Below the pieces are notes generated by a model. The model searched no databases. It was not told the origin of the DNA and worked only from the letters and a program-made list of their open reading frames with translations. A stretch of DNA of 45,843 nt from the NCBI GenBank assembly GCA_015065385.1, contig SVQK01000061.1:1-45843 (forward strand), read 5' to 3'. Made by a program: the position numbers and the translations under genes. Source of the DNA: Oscillospiraceae bacterium. Lineage in GTDB: Bacteria; Bacillota; Clostridia; Oscillospirales; CAG-272. Positions 7,540 to 14,667 of this stretch are shown here, in pieces; within the stretch, counting starts at the first letter, position 1; each line of letters begins with the position of its first letter.

Positions 7540-8568
7540 ATGAGTCTGTCCGTACTCCGCAGCAGAAAGACCTTCGCCGTTTCAGCCGAGAATCCGACCG
7601 GTGAGAGAAACGGCGGGACCCGCGGCGGCGACTGCGAAAAACTGCGGCCGTGCGTCACGATCGGCCCCCACGAAACCCTGACCGCCGCCGATCTCTCCGG
7701 ACCCGGAATGCTCACCCATCTCTGGTTCACCGGATATGTCGGCCATTCCTTCATTCTCCGGATCTATTGGGAGGAGTCGGAGGAGCCGTCCGTGGAGGTC
7801 CCGCTCTCCGCGTTCTTCGGCTGCGCGTACGACGAGAACTTCGAGACCGCGGACGGAACCTACGCCGTCATGAACTCCGCCCTGATGCTTGTCGCGCCGG
7901 GACGGGGATACAACTGCTATTTCGAGATGCCCTTCCGCCGCCGGTGCCGACTGACCGTAGAAAACCGCTCCGACCGTCCCCAAACCCTGTTCTACATGAT
8001 TTCCGGATGGCGCGGGGAGATCCCGGAGGAATCCGGCTATTTCCACGCGGCCTACCGTCAGGAGCATCCCGTGACAAAAGGCCGCTCCTATACCGTCCTC
8101 GACGGTGTGAAAGGGCGTGGGACCTTCATCGGCATGACGCTCGCGGCGGGCATGAACGGGAACAACACCTGCTGGGTGGAGGGCGAGGCGAAGATGTACC
8201 TCGACGGCGACGTCTATCCGACCCTCAACTACACCGGCACGGAGGATTATTTCTGCGGCTCTTACGCCTTCGGAAACGACATCATCCTCAACCGGTATCA
8301 GACCTTCTCCGGCCTGTACGCGGGGCTGTATGCCATCTACGGCAACGACGGGGAGAGACAGTACAACGGTCAGCAGCGGTTTCTGCTCTATCGGTGGCAT
8401 GTCAAGGATCCCGTGTATTTTGAGAAGAGCTTCCGCATGACGCTCGACAATCTCGGCTGGACGGGGCCGCGGTACGACGACTACACCACCGCCGCCTACT
8501 GGTACCTCGATTCTCCCGCCCGTCTTCCGTTCGCTCTGCCCTCCGACGGCGAGCTGATCATGAAGTGA
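7540..8568 (+). CDS. DUF2961 family protein (glycoside hydrolase family GH172)
   Basis: This 342-residue protein carries the DUF2961 hallmarks: an N-terminal segment ending in GPGMLTHLWF, a central YNCYFEMPF, the signature LNYTGTEDYFCGSYAF, and a C-terminal YRWHVKDPVYFEKSFR. GH172 enzymes act on fructofuranose or D-arabinofuranose linkages and assemble into viral-capsid-like jelly-roll oligomers. Glu235 in TGTEDYF is a likely catalytic residue by position; this is inferred. No signal peptide is present. It has a GGGAGGA ribosome site 7 nt before the ATG and sits behind the xylanase gene, so a role in trimming pentose side groups from plant glycans is plausible. The exact substrate cannot be told from sequence. 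Confidence 0.85.
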   Translation: MSLSVLRSRKTFAVSAENPTGERNGGTRGGDCEKLRPCVTIGPHETLTAADLSGPGMLTHLWFTGYVGHSFILRIYWEESEEPSVEVPLSAFFGCAYDENFETADGTYAVMNSALMLVAPGRGYNCYFEMPFRRRCRLTVENRSDRPQTLFYMISGWRGEIPEESGYFHAAYRQEHPVTKGRSYTVLDGVKGRGTFIGMTLAAGMNGNNTCWVEGEAKMYLDGDVYPTLNYTGTEDYFCGSYAFGNDIILNRYQTFSGLYAGLYAIYGNDGERQYNGQQRFLLYRWHVKDPVYFEKSFRMTLDNLGWTGPRYDDYTTAAYWYLDSPARLPFALPSDGELIMK

Positions 8569-8590
8569 CCTCCGATCTAAAACCGAATAG

Positions 8591-8638
8591 CTCCCTCCCG
8601 GGCGACCCTTGACGAACCGCGCCGGAGGGAGTTTTTTT
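8591..8638 (+). terminator. Rho-independent terminator after the GH10-GH172 pair
   Basis: Stem CTCCCTCC(C)GG pairs with CCGGAGGGAG (8623-8631 region), followed by seven T (8632-8638). It is a strong, well-formed terminator for the plus strand. Confidence 0.85.
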
Positions 8639-8656
8639 CGGTTGGAGCCGCTCGGA

Positions 8657-9880
8657 TCACTCCGCCGTCAGCCGGATCACCGTGTCGATGGGATCGGAGT
8701 CTGTCGGGAATCCGATCCGCACGCCGTCCGCCGTCTGATCGAGGGAGAGGGAAGAATCTCCCCAGAACGCTTTTGTGAACCGTTTTCCGTCGATCGGAGC
8801 CGGGAGAGTCAGGATCCCGTTTTCAGGCCGGTTCAGCACATGCAGATAGACGGTCTTTCCGTCCGGCGATTCCGTGGATACGCCCCAGTCGGATTTTTCG
8901 AGCGTGGAATCCGGCTTCGTCACATAGGATTTGCCGGGAACCGTGCCGTAGATCCCCTCGTGGGATTTGAGAAGGGAACCGAGATCGCGGAGAAGGTCGC
9001 GCACGCCCTCTTCCCACGTCTGATCGAGGTACGGACCGCAGGACCACGCGATCCCGGCGTTGAACTGATTCTCCACGGACACGGTGCGCACGGTGTACCG
9101 GTAGAGATTCCGCGCGTCCGTGGGAGCTTTGTTCCCGACGGCGTACCAGCTTCCGATCTGCCGGTTGACCTGAGAATAATGGACGGGCAGGGTATCCGAA
9201 TCGCATCCCTCGATGGAACCGTAATACTCGGATACGAGAAAGTCGGAGAGCGGGTGTTTGTTCGTGTTGGCCGTCACACCGGTGTTGACGAAGATCACCG
9301 CGTCCGGATTGCAGGAGCGGACGAAATCGCACACGTCCTCCGTCGGCCCGCCCTGATCGAACCAGAATCCGGCGATGTCCTTCCCGTACCGGTCGTAGAT
9401 TTCCCGGATGAGCCGCTTCAGAAATGTCATGCGGCCTTCCGTTCCGGTCCATCCCATCTTCGACAGATCCCCGTCCGGGATGTCGTGCGCGTCGTTCGGG
9501 GGCAGATAGAGCACAAGAGGAATACCGAACGGTTTCAGGCCGCGGATCAGCTTATCGATCGCGTCAGAGCGCTCCGCGCATTTCCAAGTGCATCCCGTCT
9601 CCTTCATGACCGCCGAGGGAAACAGGAGGTTGAATCCCGCGTGAGCCGCCGTGAACACCACATATTCCGCTCCGAGATCGTGCGCCGCCGACGCGAATTT
9701 CTCCCCGTCGAACAGGGCCGCCGCTTCCTCCGCCGAAACTGCCGTCCGGGGTTTTTCAGCAGAATAGTGCGTTCCTCCGTAGTTTGTTCCTTTGTCCTCC
9801 GCATAAGTGGGGTAGGTGTAGTGGCTGAACAAACCCACGCGGGCATGCGCGAAATAGTCCCGTCCGAACCGCTTGTCCAT
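8657..9880 (-). CDS. GH29-like alpha-L-fucosidase, divergent
   Basis: This is a 407-residue protein. The start resembles GH29 (RVGLFSHYTYPT for the usual KFGIFIHWG block), followed by YVVFTAAHAGFNLL in the place of the substrate-binding KHHDGF block, and GFWFDQGG, where Asp175 matches the family nucleophile. The region SEYYGSIEGCD and the C-terminal beta-sandwich with HVLNRPENGILTLP also fit. One of the two adjacent histidines of the normal HHDGF block is replaced, so specificity may differ from standard fucosidases. There is no signal peptide, so it is probably cytoplasmic. The ATG at 9880 has GAGGAG about 8 nt upstream and a strong promoter 40 nt away. It is divergent from the URO-D-like gene. 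Confidence 0.72.
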   Translation of the reverse strand: MDKRFGRDYFAHARVGLFSHYTYPTYAEDKGTNYGGTHYSAEKPRTAVSAEEAAALFDGEKFASAAHDLGAEYVVFTAAHAGFNLLFPSAVMKETGCTWKCAERSDAIDKLIRGLKPFGIPLVLYLPPNDAHDIPDGDLSKMGWTGTEGRMTFLKRLIREIYDRYGKDIAGFWFDQGGPTEDVCDFVRSCNPDAVIFVNTGVTANTNKHPLSDFLVSEYYGSIEGCDSDTLPVHYSQVNRQIGSWYAVGNKAPTDARNLYRYTVRTVSVENQFNAGIAWSCGPYLDQTWEEGVRDLLRDLGSLLKSHEGIYGTVPGKSYVTKPDSTLEKSDWGVSTESPDGKTVYLHVLNRPENGILTLPAPIDGKRFTKAFWGDSSLSLDQTADGVRIGFPTDSDPIDTVIRLTAE

Positions 9881-9919
9881 GCTGTCGTCTCCTCTTTTCG
9901 TCCTTGAATGGATATCCTC

Positions 9920-9948
9920 ATTATATCACGCGCCGACCGGCGGGTCAA
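9920..9948 (-). promoter_or_regulatory. Sigma-A promoter of the GH29-like gene
   Basis: Minus strand: -35 TTGACC (9948-9943), 17-nt spacer, perfect -10 TATAAT (9925-9920). The leader is only about 33 nt. Confidence 0.78.
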
Positions 9949-9953
9949 GCGGA

Positions 9954-9985
9954 CGGAAGGGAAAAATCCTGCGCGCATCCTTCCG
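9954..9985. promoter_or_regulatory. Inverted repeat between two divergent promoters, candidate operator
   Basis: CGGAAGG (9954-9960) and CCTTCCG (9979-9985) face each other across 18 nt, exactly between the -35 boxes of the two divergent promoters. The arms are short, so chance is not excluded. Confidence 0.3.
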
Positions 9986-9993
9986 GATTCCGG

Positions 9994-10022
9994 TTGAAAC
10001 ATCGCGCAGGATGTGATATAAT
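9994..10022 (+). promoter_or_regulatory. Sigma-A promoter of the URO-D-like gene
   Basis: -35 TTGAAA (9994-9999), 17-nt spacer ending in TGTGA, perfect -10 TATAAT (10017-10022). The start codon is only 27 nt downstream. Confidence 0.78.
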
Positions 10023-10048
10023 GAAAAAAACTCAGTCTGGGGGATCAT

Positions 10049-11278
10049 ATGACGGAACGAGAAGTTGTGCGGGATCTTGCCCGCCGGTACGCGGATATCG
10101 CATTTTCCGCAGAATCCTTTGAAAAGGCGGCCAACTGGGGCAGACTCAATGCATTGGATGCCTCCGCACGCCCGCCGATCATCCTCGATCAGCTTCCGTG
10201 GCACGAATTTGCCGGATACGAAGATCTGAAATGCGTCTGCGCCGATCCGTTTCTCAGGGGACTTGAGAGCTATTTCCGCTCCGAGCTCTTCCGGATCCGT
10301 CATTTCGGCGCGGATCTGGTTCTGCCTCCGTTCTATCCGCTCGGGAAAGTCTACGACGACACGGGATGCGGCGTCTCCACCGTCACGCAGGACGAGAGCG
10401 ATCACGCGGGCGCGCAGACCCATCTGTATGTGGATCAGCTTCCGGATGAAGAATCCCTTTCAAAGCTGAAAAACCGCGTCATCACCGCGCATCCGGAGGA
10501 GACCGCGCGCAGAAAGGCAGCCGTCGAGGAGGTCATCGGGGATCTCATGGAGGTCCGTCCGACGGGGACCGTGATCTGGGCAGCCATCTGGGACCGTATC
10601 ACCTTCTGGAAGGGGGCGGAGGCCTGTCTCTATGCCGTCATCGATGAGCCGGAGTTTGTCCACGCCATGATGAAGCGTTTCCTCGAAATCGAGATGGACG
10701 CCATCGACCAGCTCGAGGCGCAGAATCTGCTCGCCGCCGGTCCCGGGATCAAGTGCCACTGTGTGGAGACCTATGTGGACGAAGACCGGTTCCGCGCGAT
10801 CGATCAGAATCACATCCGGACGCAGGACTGCTGGATCGCCGGAGCCGCGCAGATCTTCTCGGAGATCTCCCCCGCCATGCACGACGAGTTTGAGATCGAA
10901 TACATGAAGCCGCTCTACGACCGCTTCGGATGGGTCAACTACGGCTGCTGCGAACCGCTCTCCCAGAAGATCGACATCATCCGCAGGATGAAGACGGTCC
11001 GTTCCATCTCCGCCAGCCCGTGGACGAAGGTGGATATGCAGGCCGAGGCGATGGGCGGGGATTTCGTCATGCTCCGGAAACCGAATCCCGCGCACATCCG
11101 CTCCGGTTCTCCCGACGTGGACGCCGTGAAGAAGGAGATCCGCGAAACCCTCCGCGCCTGCCGCCGGAATGGAACACCCGTCGCGTTTGTCTTAAAGGAT
11201 ATCACCACGGTGAACTCCCGCGCGGAAGGCCTCGGTGAATGGGCCGATCTTGTCCGCGCCGAAATCGAGAACAGCTGA
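10049..11278 (+). CDS. Uroporphyrinogen decarboxylase (URO-D)-fold protein, function unknown
   Basis: This 409-residue protein looks like the URO-D/CMTA superfamily of TIM barrels, which includes heme-pathway decarboxylases and corrinoid methyltransferases. The C-terminal half has the usual pattern: a conserved His-Cys segment (KCHCVETY), then a strand ending in YGCCEPL, then SASPWTKVD. It lacks the N-terminal PVWxMRQAGR block of true HemE, and no heme genes are near. Proteins of this type often accompany sugar-degradation genes in gut Clostridia and Lachnospiraceae, with unknown role. Clustered Cys and His residues could hold a metal. The ATG has GGGGGAT 5 nt upstream and its own promoter. 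A methyltransferase or a sugar-modifying role are both possible. Confidence 0.7.
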   Translation: MTEREVVRDLARRYADIAFSAESFEKAANWGRLNALDASARPPIILDQLPWHEFAGYEDLKCVCADPFLRGLESYFRSELFRIRHFGADLVLPPFYPLGKVYDDTGCGVSTVTQDESDHAGAQTHLYVDQLPDEESLSKLKNRVITAHPEETARRKAAVEEVIGDLMEVRPTGTVIWAAIWDRITFWKGAEACLYAVIDEPEFVHAMMKRFLEIEMDAIDQLEAQNLLAAGPGIKCHCVETYVDEDRFRAIDQNHIRTQDCWIAGAAQIFSEISPAMHDEFEIEYMKPLYDRFGWVNYGCCEPLSQKIDIIRRMKTVRSISASPWTKVDMQAEAMGGDFVMLRKPNPAHIRSGSPDVDAVKKEIRETLRACRRNGTPVAFVLKDITTVNSRAEGLGEWADLVRAEIENS

Positions 11279-11300
11279 CGGGAAAAAGCGGAAATGAAAT

Positions 11301-11348
11301 AAAAAATACAGGCTCCCTCATCCGGCGGCGGAAAGAGAGCCTGTTTTT
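11301..11348. terminator. Bidirectional terminator between convergent genes
   Basis: Stem ACAGGCTC (11308-11315) pairs with GAGCCTGT (11337-11344). It is flanked by an A-tract on the left and a T-tract on the right, so it can end both the URO-D-like gene and the converging GH127 gene. Confidence 0.85.
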
Positions 11349-11369
11349 GTTCGGAAAGGGAGTTCGGGT

Positions 11370-13232
11370 TCAGCCCTTCCACTCCCGGTAGAGTCTGCCG
11401 TCCCAGCCCATGAGATCACGGGGATCGGCACGAAGGCCGGACTGTCGGAACCAGATCCGCATGGGCAGCGGTCCGCGGTTGTTCCAGCGGCGGTATTCCG
11501 TCAGCGTAAAACTCCGGCCGTCCTCCGCCCTCACCGTGATCGACCCGTCATCGTTCAGGATCGGATCGTCCGCTGTGAGCAATGGATCGAGATCCGTCCA
11601 GTTATCGACTGCCTTTTCGCAGCAGTAGAGCACCGGCCCGCATTTGACGGCGATCCTTCCCCGATCCGCTTCCGCCCACGGATGGGCTTCGATTTTCACA
11701 GGCTTTGCCTCATATGAGATCCGGATCTCCGTTTTCCCGGCGGGGAGATCGACGAGGGCATACCCCTTTTCCGTTTGATACGGATGATCCAGCTCAAATC
11801 CATGCGCCCAGCCAGGTATTCGGATACGGATCCGCGCGGGCTTATCACAGTCTGCGGTCAGGGTTTTCCCGGATCTGGACGAAGTCAGCGAGAGCTTTGC
11901 GCCTTCGAAAACAGCCTCGGCGTCGAGAAAGAGGTTGACCCAGAAGTCGTTTCCCTGCCGCGCGAAAAGATAGGAGGGAAGTTCTCCCACCGCTTTCAGA
12001 AGCATGGGCGGACAGCAGGGGCATCCGTGCCACGGCCACCGCTCGATCCCGCCCCGGCTTTCGAGGGGATTTTCATAGGTGTAGTGTTCTCCGTCTTCCG
12101 AAACGGCGGCGGGCAGAAGATTCACGATCGTGCTCTCCGCGGCGTCCCAGACCGAAGCCTCTCCGGTCAGGCGGAACATAGCGGAGGCGAAGAAGAGCAG
12201 GCCCACCCCGGCGCAGGTCTCGAGATAGGCGTCGTTCGGGAGCTCGTACTGCTGGCCGAAGCGTTCGTCGTCCCGGTGCGCTCCCACGGATCCGTTGATG
12301 TGGAGCTTCGTTTCAACAATATCCCGCCAGATCGCCCGCGCCGTCTCCTCCAGTCCCGCATCGTCCGAGGCAAGGGCAGCCTCCGCGATCCCCGTGTAAA
12401 ACAGCGTCGCGCGGACGGCGTGTCCGACGGCTTCCCGCTGTTCCCGTGCCGGACGGTGATCCTGCGCGTATTCCTGCAAAAACGGCGGGAACTGGTGACG
12501 GTCTTTGTTGTTCCCCTTATTGTCGATGAAGAATTTCGCCAGCCTGAGGTATTCGCCTCTCCGCGCTCCCAGTCTTTCCGCAAGTTCCGGTTCTTTGTCG
12601 AAGAGCTGTTCGAGGGAGATCAGGGCGGATTCCGCAAGGGAGTGTTCGCAGACGATATTCCACTTCGGAGGTTCTCCGATCCGTTCGGCCAGATAGTCGG
12701 CGCATTTCACGGAGCAGGAGAGAAGCGTTGTTTTTCCCGTTGCGCGGTAGTGGTGGACGCCCGCCTCTATGAGACAGCCCGCGTCGTAGGTTTCGTGCTG
12801 CCACCGGACGTTGCCGCCGTTTAGACCCCAGAGCTGATCGGGCCGATCGAGCGTTATATAGGGATGGAGCCATCCGTCCTCATCCTGCGCGGCGTCGATT
12901 GCCCCGATGACCTCGTCGAGCTGCCGGTCGGTTTCCGAATCGTACCCGGCGGACATAAGGTCGGAGACTCCGCGGATCACTTCGCAGACAAGCCCATGAA
13001 ACCACGGAGGCCCCGCATGTCCGCCGCGCTCTCCCCGGGATACCCGCCTGTAGTTTTCAACTGCGCCGTCGGAGAGGAATTTGCGGAACACGTCGGGAGC
13101 GGTGACAGTCCGGATCTTTTCGAGAAAAGGGGCGAAAAAGGCGTCCGTCACGGTCACGCGGGAGAGATCGGGCGGAGTCGGGACGGGGCGGGAGCTTGTG
13201 ATTCGGTCCATGGCCGGTTCCTTTACGTTCAT
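11370..13232 (-). CDS. Beta-L-arabinofuranosidase, GH127 family
   Basis: This 620-residue protein should remove beta-L-arabinofuranosyl units, as found in plant hydroxyproline-rich glycoproteins and some side chains. In the characterised enzyme HypBA1 a zinc is held by Glu338, Cys340, Cys417 and Cys418, with Cys417 the nucleophile. Here the same set is seen as Glu338 and Cys340 in YLETCAG and Cys406/Cys407 in HGCPCCPPM. The (alpha/alpha)6 barrel core precedes two C-terminal beta domains. No signal peptide is present, so it should be intracellular. I chose the ATG at 13232 (GGGAG 9 nt upstream, fitting the promoter at 13249-13277); the in-frame ATG at 13211 with AAGGA upstream is a real alternative. 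It is monocistronic. Confidence 0.92.
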   Translation of the reverse strand: MNVKEPAMDRITSSRPVPTPPDLSRVTVTDAFFAPFLEKIRTVTAPDVFRKFLSDGAVENYRRVSRGERGGHAGPPWFHGLVCEVIRGVSDLMSAGYDSETDRQLDEVIGAIDAAQDEDGWLHPYITLDRPDQLWGLNGGNVRWQHETYDAGCLIEAGVHHYRATGKTTLLSCSVKCADYLAERIGEPPKWNIVCEHSLAESALISLEQLFDKEPELAERLGARRGEYLRLAKFFIDNKGNNKDRHQFPPFLQEYAQDHRPAREQREAVGHAVRATLFYTGIAEAALASDDAGLEETARAIWRDIVETKLHINGSVGAHRDDERFGQQYELPNDAYLETCAGVGLLFFASAMFRLTGEASVWDAAESTIVNLLPAAVSEDGEHYTYENPLESRGGIERWPWHGCPCCPPMLLKAVGELPSYLFARQGNDFWVNLFLDAEAVFEGAKLSLTSSRSGKTLTADCDKPARIRIRIPGWAHGFELDHPYQTEKGYALVDLPAGKTEIRISYEAKPVKIEAHPWAEADRGRIAVKCGPVLYCCEKAVDNWTDLDPLLTADDPILNDDGSITVRAEDGRSFTLTEYRRWNNRGPLPMRIWFRQSGLRADPRDLMGWDGRLYREWKG

Positions 13233-13248
13233 TCTTGTTTCTCCCGAC

Positions 13249-13277
13249 AGTATAGCAGAAAACCGGGATTTCTGCAA
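13249..13277 (-). promoter_or_regulatory. Sigma-A promoter of the GH127 gene
   Basis: Minus strand: -35 TTGCAG (13277-13272), 17-nt spacer, -10 TATACT (13254-13249). The leader would be very short, placing the ribosome site near the 5' end. Confidence 0.72.
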
Positions 13278-13362
13278 GTGCTTTTCCTTTATACGCAGCC
13301 TCTGATCCGGTGTTTTTGCGCGGAAGAGGGGGCAAGGGACGAGGAAACCTGTCGTCTCTGTC

Positions 13363-13391
13363 TTGACGAACGGCGGCACTTGTGATATAAT
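13363..13391 (+). promoter_or_regulatory. Sigma-A promoter of the VanX/RCC1/transglutaminase operon
   Basis: -35 TTGACG (13363-13368), 17-nt spacer ending in TGTGA, perfect -10 TATAAT (13386-13391). It drives the first of four closely spaced genes. Confidence 0.8.
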
Positions 13392-13461
13392 TCGTAAAAT
13401 GGGATAAGTAGTCGGAAACCGCTCGCCGCTATCGGACGGACGGTTCGGAAGGGAGAACGGA

Positions 13462-14658
13462 ATGAAGCGGATCATCGGCGCGTCGTGCGCTGTCCTTGTG
13501 CTGCTGTCTTCGTGCGCCATCCGCCCGGGAGAGATCGCGGACCGGGTGACGGAGGACGTCTATGAAATGCTGACCTACGGTTCGGCCGATCCGCTCGACG
13601 AGGCGGCATACGACACGGCGATGCTGGCAGATGAGCTGAATATCGAATTTACGGACCGGTTCACGCCGGAGCCTTCGCAGACAGCGGAGACGGAATCTCC
13701 CGCCGTTTCGGACGGAGAACCCGAACCCGAAGAGTCCCTGCCGAACGGGCCGTCGGAGCGGGAGCGCTTTCCCATGCGCGTGTACGGCTCCATGACGCTG
13801 TATGACGCTCCCGACGGAAAGGAACAGTCCTCACTCACCGACGGGGACGAAATCCAGCTCCGCGAGCTCGACGGCGGCTGGGCCGAGATTTCCGACCGGA
13901 GCGGACAGCGGCTCGGCTACGCGAAGGACGGATTCGAGCACGCGCTCGGGGAGAATTCGGCGGTGTACGCGGTCCTTCCCGTGGAATACGGCATGGCAAA
14001 GACAAATCAGGAGACCTATGTGCTGGCGTATTCGCACCTTGTGGATATCCGCCGGTACTTCAACACCGCCGAGTGCCGCGACGAGAATTTTGCCGCCCTC
14101 GATCTCGACGGCGTGGACTTTGTCATCAGCATGAAGCTCTCGACGGACGGCACTTCCATCGGCGAGCCTTTCTACCACCGGAATCTCTGTCTGGTTCAGT
14201 ACGATCTGCTCCCCATGCTGAGAAAGGCGGCAGAGCGGTTCCGGGCGGACGGCTATACCGTTGTGATCTACGACGCGTACCGGCCTACCAGCGTCCAGCA
14301 GAGGTGGTTCGACGTGATCCGGGTCCACAAGTGGGTGGCGGATCCCTCCATCGGCATGGGCGGCGTCCACGACCGGGGCACGGCGCTGGATATCTCCCTG
14401 ATCGACCAAAACGGGAAACTTCTCGAAATGCCCACGCCGATGCACACCTTCACGGAGGAATCGGCCCGGAGCAGCCCGACCATGACCCAGACGGCGCGGG
14501 ACAATATGAATTACATGCTCGCGGTCATGCTGGACTGCGGATTTACTTATATCAACTCCGAATGGTGGCATTTTCAGGACGTGAACACCAAGTATTACCT
14601 GCCGACGGACCATCCCCTGGACGAGGTTCCGCTTGCGGTAATGGAGCGCGGACGGTGA
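13462..14658 (+). CDS. Lipoprotein with SH3-like domain and VanX-type D-Ala-D-Ala dipeptidase domain
   Basis: This is a 398-residue lipoprotein. The signal peptide ends in LLSSC (Cys18), so it is tethered to the outer face of the membrane. An acidic linker (about 40-95) leads to a bacterial SH3-like domain (about 98-150) and then an M15D peptidase domain. Zinc ligands are complete: His303 and Asp310 in VHDRGTALD (7 apart, as in VanX), and His370 in EWWH, with catalytic Glu367. Arg274 in YDAYRPTSV matches the conserved VanX arginine region. Classical VanX is cytoplasmic and destroys free D-Ala-D-Ala; this exported form must act on external dipeptide or on peptidoglycan stem ends. It is the first gene of the operon, and the next begins 9 nt after its stop. 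Confidence 0.88.
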   Translation: MKRIIGASCAVLVLLSSCAIRPGEIADRVTEDVYEMLTYGSADPLDEAAYDTAMLADELNIEFTDRFTPEPSQTAETESPAVSDGEPEPEESLPNGPSERERFPMRVYGSMTLYDAPDGKEQSSLTDGDEIQLRELDGGWAEISDRSGQRLGYAKDGFEHALGENSAVYAVLPVEYGMAKTNQETYVLAYSHLVDIRRYFNTAECRDENFAALDLDGVDFVISMKLSTDGTSIGEPFYHRNLCLVQYDLLPMLRKAAERFRADGYTVVIYDAYRPTSVQQRWFDVIRVHKWVADPSIGMGGVHDRGTALDISLIDQNGKLLEMPTPMHTFTEESARSSPTMTQTARDNMNYMLAVMLDCGFTYINSEWWHFQDVNTKYYLPTDHPLDEVPLAVMERGR

Positions 14659-14667
14659 GGTGAGACC

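Noticed and set aside
10049..11278. HemE (heme biosynthesis) for the URO-D-like gene
   Set aside because: The N-terminal catalytic signature of HemE is missing and no heme genes are near.
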